This document shows, in pieces, positions 1 to 5,143 of a stretch of 7,184 nt of DNA. The translations under genes and the position numbers were made by a program. The notes beneath the pieces are model-generated. The model searched no databases, was not told where the DNA came from, and worked only from the letters and a program-made list of their open reading frames with translations. The stretch's first letter is position 1. Every line of letters begins with the position of its first letter. Where the stretch lies: assembly GCA_036821645.1 (NCBI GenBank), contig DAISJD010000146.1:1-7184 (forward strand), given 5' to 3'. This DNA comes from DAISJD01 sp036821645. GTDB lineage: Bacteria > Pseudomonadota > Alphaproteobacteria > ATCC43930 > CGMCC-115725.

Positions 1-399
1 ATGCCGGCAAAATTGCCCGCCATGACCTATGCCCGCACCCCCGGCATCGATCGGCGCACGACGGAACGGTTGAAACGCGGGCAAATGCCGATCGAGGCCA
101 CGATCGACCTACACGGCATGACGCAGAGCGAGGCCCACGCCGCCTTGAACGGTTTCATCGCCCGTGCCTTCGCCCGGGGATTGCGGGCCCTGCTCGTGAT
201 TACCGGCAAGGGATTGAAACCGCGCCGCGACGACGACGATCCCTGGCACGGGGTCGCCACCGGCATCTTGAAGACCGAAACGCCGCGTTGGCTGAACGAG
301 GCCCCGAACCGGGCGCGCATCCTCGCCTATACCGAGGCGCACCCCCGCCACGGCGGGGCGGGTGCCCTTTATGTCCTGCTGCGCCGGACCCCGTCATGA
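1..399 (+). CDS. Smr/MutS2-type Smr-domain protein, probably truncated at 5' by the window edge
   Basis: Smr domains bind and often nick nucleic acids; stand-alone bacterial versions are linked to DNA or RNA processing, and the exact substrate here is unknown. The visible 132 residues contain the family landmarks in order: IDLHGM (35-40), TGKG (68-71) and the C-terminal HGGAGALYVLLRR (117-129). Residues 15-30 (GIDRRTTERLKRGQ followed by MP) form the linker that precedes the domain in alphaproteobacterial homologues. Those homologues are usually about 180-200 residues and carry more sequence N-terminal to this linker. The reading frame is open to base 1 and the ATG at position 1 has no visible upstream context, so the true start probably lies outside the window. 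The stop codon overlaps the start of the following XRE gene (ATGA, 396-399), implying translational coupling. Family call is firm; the start is not. Confidence 0.88.
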   Translation: MPAKLPAMTYARTPGIDRRTTERLKRGQMPIEATIDLHGMTQSEAHAALNGFIARAFARGLRALLVITGKGLKPRRDDDDPWHGVATGILKTETPRWLNEAPNRARILAYTEAHPRHGGAGALYVLLRRTPS

Positions 400-773
400 C
401 CCCCTTCGGCGCAAAATTGCGCGCCATTCGCCTCGAACGTGGCCTGACCCAAAGTCAAATGGCGGCGGAACTGGGCCTGTCGGCGGCCTATCTCTCGGCG
501 TTGGAACATGGAAAACGATCGCGCCCCACGCCTAATCTCGTCCGTCAGATCTGCGGCTATCTCGGGATCATTTGGGACGAGGCGGACGAACTCTTGGCGC
601 TTGCCGAACAATCGAAACCCAAAGTGACGATCAACACGGCGGGTCTCAGCCCCGAAGCAACCGAACTCGCCAATCTTCTGGCCCGCAAGATCGGCAGCCT
701 GCCCCAAGCCGTTTTGTGTGAATTGATTGAAAAAATTGAAAAAAACACACTAAAATCCCCTTACGAACGATAG
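396..773 (+). CDS. XRE-family helix-turn-helix transcriptional regulator, 125 aa
   Basis: Small cytoplasmic DNA-binding protein. Residues about 4-60 form a classic XRE/Cro-like five-helix domain: KLRAIRLERGLTQSQMAAEL leads into the recognition helix region LSAAYLSALEHGKR, then the closing helices NLVRQICGYLGI. Residues 60-125 add a short helical tail (DEADELLALAEQS, then SPEATELANLLARKIGSLP) that may mediate dimerisation or sensing. I chose the ATG at 396 because it overlaps the Smr stop as ATGA and the protein then begins directly before the HTH; the upstream in-frame ATG at 288 would add 36 residues that are a shadow of the Smr frame. Smr followed by a small XRE gene is, to my knowledge, a recurring pair in Alphaproteobacteria. 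The gene is GC-rich at first but turns strongly AT-rich in its last 50 bases, marking the left edge of the AT-rich block. It ends 7 bases before the pseudoprotease genes, so it may be cotranscribed with them. Its target is not known. Confidence 0.9.
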   Translation: MTPFGAKLRAIRLERGLTQSQMAAELGLSAAYLSALEHGKRSRPTPNLVRQICGYLGIIWDEADELLALAEQSKPKVTINTAGLSPEATELANLLARKIGSLPQAVLCELIEKIEKNTLKSPYER

Positions 774-774
774 A

Positions 775-778
775 GAGG
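775..778 (+). promoter_or_regulatory. Shine-Dalgarno GAGG of first pseudoprotease gene
   Basis: AGAGG sits immediately after the XRE stop codon. It is only 2 bases from the ATG at 781 but 8 bases from the in-frame ATG at 787 (residue 3). The spacing favours initiation at 787; both starts give the same signal peptide. Confidence 0.45.
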
Positions 779-780
779 CG

Positions 781-1674
781 ATGTCCATGATGATGCAGTT
801 GAAACGGGTCAGTATTCTTGCCGCGTGGTCCGCCTTCATCCTGTCTTCCTCAGCAGTCCAAGCAGCGGATTGCCGTTTGAAGCAGTTTTTTTCAATCGAT
901 ATTCAAAAAACGCCTTTTGGAAGCGTGTTTTTTTCAGCATCCTATAACGATCAGACGTTCGATATCCTTCTCGATACAGTCTCGGTAACGGATGGCTTGA
1001 TCAAAGAATCCCTGGTCAATCAATTAAAACTTCCTGTCTTTAATAAAAGCAATATTTTTTTATTCGATCAAAAAGGGAATCTTTTTGATACTTATACACA
1101 AATAAATAATTTTAAAATAGGTTCATCCATAGCACCAGAAGCAAAATTATATATAATCAAAGAAAATATTAATAATTATTTTGGCCCAAAAACACCGGAT
1201 GCTCAAATAGCCATGAATTATTTTCGCGGTTTGGATGCGGAGTTTGATCTTAAAAATAATAAAATCAATTTCTTTTCAAGCAAACACTGTCCAGGCAATG
1301 TTGTTTATTGGGCAAAAGAATGGGTAGAAAGTCGCTTGGATATCGATAAAAGCTATCGCTATTTCCTGGATGTAAAATTAGACGGTGAGAAACTCAATGC
1401 TATCGTCGATCTTGCAAGATCCGTCAACGTGATTAGCTATGAGGCCGTTAAAGATAATAGCGATCTTCATATAGAAGAAAAAGATATAGGCCGATTAAAA
1501 AAATTTAAAAAATTGGAGATTGCCGGTGTTACGTTGCGCGACATAGAGATTCTTGTCGATCATGCACGACCAAGGGATAAGGTCGATTTTCACATCGGGA
1601 GTGATTTTTTTACCAAGGTTCACACCTACTTCTCTTATGATGAAGATAAAATTTATCTGACACCAGCAGAATAA
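781..1674 (+). CDS. Exported two-lobed retropepsin-like protein with degenerate active sites (copy 1)
   Basis: 297 residues. A signal peptide covers residues 1 to about 28-29 (basic start QLKR, hydrophobic core, VQA before ADC), so the product is probably periplasmic. What remains resembles the alphaproteobacterial family of double retropepsin-like aspartic proteases. Lobe 1 (about 31-165) has the strand-turn FDILLDTVS, where DTG has become DTV (65-67), and a degenerate second motif IAMNYFRGLD (143-152). A linker HCPGNVVYW (169-177) follows. Lobe 2 (about 195-297) has LNAIVDLAR, where DTG has become DLA (210-212), then IGSDFF (272-277) and the family ending KIYLTPA. The aspartates survive but the glycines and the threonine of lobe 2 are lost, so proteolysis is doubtful. 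C31 and C170 are the only cysteines, are shared with copy 2 and could form a disulfide. The gene is far more AT-rich than its neighbours (15 G/C of 60 at 1081-1140). The start could instead be 787. Family assignment rests on fold pattern; function is unknown. Confidence 0.75.
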   Translation: MSMMMQLKRVSILAAWSAFILSSSAVQAADCRLKQFFSIDIQKTPFGSVFFSASYNDQTFDILLDTVSVTDGLIKESLVNQLKLPVFNKSNIFLFDQKGNLFDTYTQINNFKIGSSIAPEAKLYIIKENINNYFGPKTPDAQIAMNYFRGLDAEFDLKNNKINFFSSKHCPGNVVYWAKEWVESRLDIDKSYRYFLDVKLDGEKLNAIVDLARSVNVISYEAVKDNSDLHIEEKDIGRLKKFKKLEIAGVTLRDIEILVDHARPRDKVDFHIGSDFFTKVHTYFSYDEDKIYLTPAE

Positions 1675-1713
1675 GAAAAGCGCATCCCTTCAATTCAATG
1701 AAAGACGACAATA

Positions 1714-2586
1714 ATGAAAATGTCCTTCAATACCTTGAAATTGTTTTTGATAATAGCGCTGCTCTGCTTCTCGACGCGAGAGGTCGAGGCACGAGACTGT
1801 CAGTTAAAGCAATTTTTCTCTCTAAAAACACGCATAAATGAAGATGGTTCCATCTTAGTACCTATACAGTATGATAGTCTACAATTTGAAGCCCTCTTTG
1901 ATCCACTTGCAATTGTTGACGGCACCATAAAGGAATCTATCGTCAAAAAATTAAATATTGATACAGAATTTGATGGGACTGACAAGTATTATTTTCAAGG
2001 AAGAACACGTTTAACTCGGTATGCAAATATGGAAAATATCCGCTTAGGCAATAATCCTGCACCAAAGGGTAAATTTTATATCGTACCTGATACTGAAAAA
2101 TACGCAGTAGACGCAAATATTGGTCTAAATTACTTTAGGGGTCTTGATTCTGAATTTGATCTCAAAAACAATAAGATAAACTTTTTCTCAAGCGATCATT
2201 GCCCTGGCAAAGTCGTCTACTGGAGTAATGAATGGCTTGAGGAGAGATTTTATTCCGATCAAAAGTATCGCTACTACATTCCCGTTAAGTTGAATGGTGA
2301 AAAAGTAAATGCGACCTTAAATTTTTTCCATAACTACAATAAACTTATCTATACTGCGGCTGAACGCAATCATGATTTTAACTTAAAAAGAGAAGATATT
2401 GGTAAATTCAAACATTTTGAAACTTTAGAAATGGCCGGCATAGTTCTCCATGATGTCGATATCATGATTGAACAAGGCAATATCAGCGATCCGATCGAAC
2501 TGTTTTTGGGAACGGATTTTTTCAAAAATGTTCGGGTTTATTTTTCCTACGACGAAAAGAAAATATACCTGACCCCCGCCCAATAA
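1714..2586 (+). CDS. Exported two-lobed retropepsin-like pseudoprotease (copy 2, paralogue of copy 1)
   Basis: 290 residues, a tandem paralogue of the preceding gene with the same order of parts. The signal peptide spans residues 1 to about 27 (LKLFLIIALLCF core, VEA before RDC). The cysteine at residue 18 is not in a lipobox (ALLC), so this is not a lipoprotein. Lobe 1 carries FEALFDPLA, where DTG has become DPL (63-65), and IGLNYFRGLD (136-145). Lobe 2 carries VNATLNFFHN, where the aspartate itself is replaced by Asn203, so a paired-aspartate catalytic centre cannot form. Later landmarks are kept: HCPGKVVYW (162-170), FLGTDFF (264-270) and KIYLTPA. C29 and C163 match the cysteine pair of copy 1. 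The spacer after copy 1 is 39 bases with no terminator, so cotranscription is likely. Composition is AT-rich until the last codons, then switches sharply to GC-rich. The start could also be the ATG at 1720. Probable role: a binding or structural periplasmic protein, not a protease; this is inference. Confidence 0.75.
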   Translation: MKMSFNTLKLFLIIALLCFSTREVEARDCQLKQFFSLKTRINEDGSILVPIQYDSLQFEALFDPLAIVDGTIKESIVKKLNIDTEFDGTDKYYFQGRTRLTRYANMENIRLGNNPAPKGKFYIVPDTEKYAVDANIGLNYFRGLDSEFDLKNNKINFFSSDHCPGKVVYWSNEWLEERFYSDQKYRYYIPVKLNGEKVNATLNFFHNYNKLIYTAAERNHDFNLKREDIGKFKHFETLEMAGIVLHDVDIMIEQGNISDPIELFLGTDFFKNVRVYFSYDEKKIYLTPAQ

Positions 2587-2596
2587 CCCATCCCCG

Positions 2597-3157
2597 TTAC
2601 GCCGCGATCCGCAACCACGGCCAGCGGCGGCGATAGGTTTCGGCCTTCGCCTGAAACAAGCCACGATGGTCGATGATCGGGTTGGGCCGCAACACACCCT
2701 CCCACAGGTCGTCGAGACCATAGGGCGCATAGAGGGTGCCGTCCGCCCTGAGCCCGATACAGGTGCAAGGGACGAGATAACGATCGATCCCGTCTTCGAC
2801 ACTGGTGAGGACGGGATAATCCTGGCCGAACCGGTCGGGATACCAGAGATGGACGCGGGCCTGATTGCGGACCTCGATCGCGGCGGAGAGATCCGCAAAC
2901 AGGGCCGAGGCGCGCCGGATCACGCGATCTTCCGCATCCCAAGAGAGATCGCGATCGTCGAAATAAAAAATATCGTAATCCTTGATCCATTGATCCGACG
3001 GCCAGCCCGAGAGACGATTCCAAACCGCCTGATACACGCATCCCGCCACGAGCATCGCCCCCGGCACGTCGAGCTGCGGCAGTCGGCGTAAGATTTCGGC
3101 ATTGATCGGATTATCCAATGACCATTCGCGTAGTTTTTGGGCGCGTGTTCGGTGCAT
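2597..3157 (-). CDS. Nucleotidyltransferase family protein (DUF925 / NTP_transf_6), 186 aa
   Basis: Cytoplasmic protein of a widespread family assigned to the nucleotidyltransferase superfamily by fold; substrate and pathway are not established. Landmarks in order are LVAGCVYQAVWN (36-47), KDYDIFYFDD with acidic residues D60, D62 and D67-68 as candidate metal ligands (59-68), LSWDAED (71-77), EVRNQARVHLWY (95-106), VPCTCIGLR (129-137) and the strongly conserved YAPYGLDDLWEGVLRPNP (143-160). Length fits the family. The ATG at 3157 is supported by GAAGAG 8 bases upstream. The gene runs against the pseudoprotease pair, with 10 bases between the two stop codons, and is transcribed divergently from the cyclophilin cluster. 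Composition returns to the GC-rich norm (38 G/C of 60 at 2581-2640). Family call is firm; biological role is unknown. Confidence 0.88.
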   Translation of the reverse strand: MHRTRAQKLREWSLDNPINAEILRRLPQLDVPGAMLVAGCVYQAVWNRLSGWPSDQWIKDYDIFYFDDRDLSWDAEDRVIRRASALFADLSAAIEVRNQARVHLWYPDRFGQDYPVLTSVEDGIDRYLVPCTCIGLRADGTLYAPYGLDDLWEGVLRPNPIIDHRGLFQAKAETYRRRWPWLRIAA

Positions 3158-3165
3158 TTATTTTT

Positions 3166-3171
3166 CTCTTC
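3166..3171 (-). promoter_or_regulatory. Shine-Dalgarno GAAGAG of the nucleotidyltransferase gene
   Basis: Read on the minus strand, GAAGAG lies 8 bases before the ATG at 3157. This is good spacing and supports that start. Confidence 0.5.
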
Positions 3172-3201
3172 ACGGACGGCTTCCCCAGCCGGTTTCACTG
3201 G

Positions 3202-3231
3202 TTTATGGTCGGCCCATTCACTGTCGATCAA
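3202..3231 (-). promoter_or_regulatory. Candidate sigma70-type promoter for the nucleotidyltransferase gene
   Basis: On the minus strand TTGATC (3231-3226) is followed after 18 bases by CATAAA (3207-3202), each 4 of 6 to consensus, 45 bases upstream of the start codon. Such matches are common by chance, so this is only a candidate. The -35 element coincides with one unit of an 8-base direct repeat. Confidence 0.25.
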
Positions 3232-3240
3232 GCGATCAAG
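3225..3240. repeat. Two adjacent direct repeats of CGATCAAG in the divergent intergenic region
   Basis: CGATCAAG occurs at 3225-3232 and again at 3233-3240 without a gap. It lies between the divergent nucleotidyltransferase and cyclophilin genes, which is where an operator could sit. Nothing else supports regulator binding, and the word is short. Confidence 0.3.
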
Positions 3241-3248
3241 GTTGCTAC

Positions 3249-3253
3249 AAGGA
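3249..3253 (+). promoter_or_regulatory. Shine-Dalgarno AAGGA of first cyclophilin gene
   Basis: AAGGA lies 11 bases before the ATG at 3265. With the signal peptide that begins there, it decides for 3265 over the upstream in-frame ATG at 3118. Confidence 0.45.
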
Positions 3254-3264
3254 TTATTTCAGCA

Positions 3265-3825
3265 ATGAGCAGTCTGCGCCATCTGGTTTTCGGCCTTGCG
3301 GCCGTCCTTTTTCTCGGTGCCGCGACGACACCGGCCCCGGCCGATCTCGACAATACGGTCTATTTCGATTTGCCCGCCGGTCGCGTCACCGTTCAACTTC
3401 ACCCGGAATGGGCACCGAAAACCGTCGCCCGGTTCAAGGAACTCGTCCATAAGAATTGGTACGACAACAGCGCGTTCTGGCGCGTCATTCCGGGCTTCAT
3501 CGCCCAAACCGGTGCCCGTTGGCCCAATGGGCAAGGGGAAACCGGCAAGCTTTTGGGCCTTGAGTCAAGCGATGCAAAGCACATCCGGGGCCGCCTATCC
3601 ATGGCACACCAGGATGGCAAACCCAACAGCAACGATTGCCAATTCGTCTTCATCCTCGCCCCCGCCCCCCATCTCGACGGCCAATATACCGTCTTCGGCG
3701 AAGTGGTCTCCGGCATGGAATTCGTCGATAAGATCAAGGCCGGCGACGCGAATAAAGGCGGCCTCGTCAAAGACCCCGACGAAGTCCAAAAAGCCGTCAT
3801 GGCGGCCGATGCGCCGACAAAATAA
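3265..3825 (+). CDS. Periplasmic cyclophilin-type peptidyl-prolyl isomerase, divergent copy (186 aa)
   Basis: Cyclophilins catalyse cis-trans isomerisation of X-Pro bonds. Residues 1 to about 26 form a signal peptide (LRHLVFGLAAVLFLGAA core, then a PAPA stretch), so the product should act in the periplasm. The domain runs from TVYFDLPAGRVTVQL to near residue 160. Using human CypA as reference, R55, F60, Q63, Q111 and L122 are kept (R73, F78, Q81, Q126, L137). H54, M61 and F113 are replaced by W72, I79 and V128, and the glycine-rich GDPxGxGTGG loop after the active site has become GARWPNGQGETG. Substrate choice or activity may therefore differ from its two neighbours. The start at 3265 is chosen from the signal peptide and Shine-Dalgarno; starting at 3118 would put 49 uncharacteristic residues ahead and overlap the divergent gene. 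It is the first of three tandem cyclophilin genes. Confidence 0.9.
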   Translation: MSSLRHLVFGLAAVLFLGAATTPAPADLDNTVYFDLPAGRVTVQLHPEWAPKTVARFKELVHKNWYDNSAFWRVIPGFIAQTGARWPNGQGETGKLLGLESSDAKHIRGRLSMAHQDGKPNSNDCQFVFILAPAPHLDGQYTVFGEVVSGMEFVDKIKAGDANKGGLVKDPDEVQKAVMAADAPTK

Positions 3826-3860
3826 ATCGATTTTGCCGATAAAAGATGCATAAAGGTGCC

Positions 3861-3887
3861 AGAGTCCCCTTTTCCCTCAGGGGCTCT
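3861..3887 (+). other. Hairpin in the spacer between cyclophilin copies 1 and 2
   Basis: AGAG-T-CCCC (3861-3869) pairs with GGGGCTCT (3880-3887), 8 pairs with one bulged T and a 10-base loop. No T run follows, so it is not a canonical intrinsic terminator. It could be a weak terminator of copy 1 or a 5' leader structure of copy 2. Confidence 0.35.
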
Positions 3888-3925
3888 CGCGCTATCGTGC
3901 CGCCTTATCGGCTCCATTTTCGACT

Positions 3926-3930
3926 GGAAG
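3926..3930 (+). promoter_or_regulatory. Shine-Dalgarno GGAAG of second cyclophilin gene
   Basis: GGAAG is 6 bases before the ATG at 3937 and selects that start, which begins a normal signal peptide, over the in-frame ATG at 3856. Confidence 0.55.
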
Positions 3931-3936
3931 TGCCCC

Positions 3937-4512
3937 ATGCTGCGTTCATTGCGCAATCTCGCCGTTGCGGCGCTGGTTTTCATTGGTTCCACGACACTTG
4001 CCTTGGCGGCGGATCCGGAAAACACGCTTTATCTCGATTTGAAGGATGGTCGGGTCGTCATCGAACTGCGCCCCGATCTCGCCCCGAAAACCGTCACCCG
4101 GATCAAGGAATTGGTCCGTCGCGGCTTTTACGACGGGTTGACCTTCCATCGCGTGATCCCCGGTTTCATGGCCCAAGGCGGCGACCCCGTCGGCAATGGC
4201 ACGGGCGGGTCGGGTCAGAAAATTCCGGCTGAATTCTCGAAGGAAAGCCATGTGCGCGGCGTCGTTTCCATGGCGCGCTCGGCCGACGTCAATTCCGCCG
4301 ACAGTCAGTTCTTCATCATGACTGCCGACAATCCCGGCCTTGACGGCAAATATACGATTTGGGGCAAGGTCACGTCGGGTATGGAATTCGTCGATCTCTT
4401 GCCGAAGGGCAGCGAAGCCAACAATGGCAGCGTGGCAAAACCCGGCAAGATCCTGCACATGACCGTCGCCGCCGATGCCGACAAGGCAAAGTCCCCGGCA
4501 AAAGCCCAATAA
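3937..4512 (+). CDS. Periplasmic cyclophilin-type peptidyl-prolyl isomerase (191 aa)
   Basis: Exported prolyl isomerase assisting folding in the periplasm, comparable in role to PpiA. The signal peptide is clear: LRSLRN, a hydrophobic core, then LALA before ADPEN, with cleavage near residue 24. The cyclophilin domain has the complete bacterial signature FHRVIPGFMAQGGD (70-83) followed by GNGTGGSGQK, and SADSQFFIM (120-128). CypA active-site counterparts are all present: R72 (R55), F77 (F60), M78 (M61), Q80 (Q63), Q124 (Q111), F126 (F113) and L135 (L122). W121 of CypA is absent, as is usual in bacterial members. A short Ala/Lys-rich tail follows the domain (183-191). Start chosen from Shine-Dalgarno and signal peptide. 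The spacer upstream is 111 bases and carries a hairpin, so the gene may have its own promoter, although I see no convincing one. Confidence 0.93.
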   Translation: MLRSLRNLAVAALVFIGSTTLALAADPENTLYLDLKDGRVVIELRPDLAPKTVTRIKELVRRGFYDGLTFHRVIPGFMAQGGDPVGNGTGGSGQKIPAEFSKESHVRGVVSMARSADVNSADSQFFIMTADNPGLDGKYTIWGKVTSGMEFVDLLPKGSEANNGSVAKPGKILHMTVAADADKAKSPAKAQ

Positions 4513-4526
4513 TCTCGCCTTCCTGT

Positions 4527-4553
4527 CATCATAGGGGCCATCGCCTCTTGATG
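4527..4553 (+). other. Hairpin in the spacer between cyclophilin copies 2 and 3
   Basis: CATCA-T-AGGGGC (4527-4538) pairs with GCCTCTTGATG (4543-4553): 11 pairs including one G-T wobble, one bulged T and a CATC tetraloop. No T tract follows. It may terminate weakly, protect the copy 2 mRNA 3' end, or be incidental. Confidence 0.4.
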
Positions 4554-4592
4554 TCCCACGGATCACGCCCTCAATGACCGAACGGAACGATC

Positions 4593-5078
4593 ATGAGCCC
4601 CAATCTTGAGAATATTCTTTATCTCGATCTGCCGTCGGGGCGGGTTGAAATTTCCTTGCGCCCGGACCTCGCGCCCAACCACGTAGCCCGGATCAAGGAA
4701 CTGGCCCGCGCCGGTTTTTACGACAATCTCGTGTTTCATCGCGTGATCGAAGGCTTCATGGCCCAAACCGGCGACCCGCGTGGCGACGGCACCGGCGGGT
4801 CCGGCCAAAAGCTGAAGGCGGAATTTTCCCGGGAACGCCATGTACGCGGCACCTGTTCCATGGCCCGGGCCATGGATCCGAATTCGGCCGATAGTCAGTT
4901 TTTCATCGTGTTGGCCGATGCCCCGCATCTCGACAATCAATATACGGTCTGGGGTCAGGTCACCGCCGGCATGCAGCATGTCGATGCCATTAAGAAAGGC
5001 GACCGGATGCGCAATGGCACGGTGGTCAATCCCGATGCCATCGTCAGTCTCAAAGTCGCGGCCGACAGTGCCGCCTGA
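4593..5078 (+). CDS. Cytoplasmic cyclophilin-type peptidyl-prolyl isomerase (161 aa)
   Basis: Prolyl isomerase without a signal peptide: the domain begins almost at the first residue (ENILYLDLPSGRVEI), so it should act in the cytoplasm, comparable to PpiB. The active-site block FHRVIEGFMAQTGD (48-61) and GDGTGGSGQK (64-73) is intact, with Glu in place of the usual Pro in VIPGF. SADSQFFIV (98-106) follows. CypA counterparts are R50, F55, M56, Q58, Q102, F104 and L113. Length is that of a bare cyclophilin domain. The start at 4593 is preceded by GGAA 5 bases upstream, a weak Shine-Dalgarno; the ATG at 4574 is out of frame. It lies 80 bases after copy 2 and is closed by a hairpin terminator, which suggests the cyclophilin cluster ends here. 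Confidence 0.93.
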   Translation: MSPNLENILYLDLPSGRVEISLRPDLAPNHVARIKELARAGFYDNLVFHRVIEGFMAQTGDPRGDGTGGSGQKLKAEFSRERHVRGTCSMARAMDPNSADSQFFIVLADAPHLDNQYTVWGQVTAGMQHVDAIKKGDRMRNGTVVNPDAIVSLKVAADSAA

Positions 5079-5101
5079 TCGGGATTGATCGTCATGATAG
5101 G

Positions 5102-5138
5102 CCCACCCCGGAATTCCCTCATGCTGGGGTGGGTTTAT
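5102..5138 (+). terminator. Likely intrinsic terminator after the cyclophilin cluster
   Basis: CCCACCCCGG (5102-5111) pairs with CTGGGGTGGG (5124-5133), 10 pairs with one G-T wobble and a 12-base loop, followed by a short TTTAT tract. It lies 23 bases after the copy 3 stop. The 3' arm ends only 10 bases before the ATG at 5144 of the transporter, so the structure also overlaps that gene's ribosome-binding region. Confidence 0.65.
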
Positions 5139-5143
5139 CGGCT

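Noticed and set aside
1765..1785. Lipoprotein signal in pseudoprotease copy 2 (cysteine at residue 18)
   Set aside because: The residues before the cysteine are ALL, with Leu at -1 where Gly, Ala or Ser is required, and the hydrophobic core continues around it.
781..2586. A toxin-antitoxin or phage-defence module formed by XRE plus the two downstream genes
   Set aside because: The downstream proteins are nearly 300 residues, carry signal peptides and have a protease-like fold. No toxin or nuclease motif is present.
2666..3091. Plus-strand open frame inside the nucleotidyltransferase gene
   Set aside because: Complement shadow of a firmly recognised minus-strand family protein.
3118..3264. 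N-terminal extension of the first cyclophilin from the ATG at 3118
   Set aside because: It would put 49 residues ahead of a good signal peptide and overlap the start of the divergent gene. AAGGA favours 3265.
3399..4025. Long minus-strand open frame (208 codons) across cyclophilin copies 1 and 2
   Set aside because: It is antisense to two certain genes, spans their intergenic spacer and has no recognisable domain. It arises from GC-rich third-position bias on the opposite strand.
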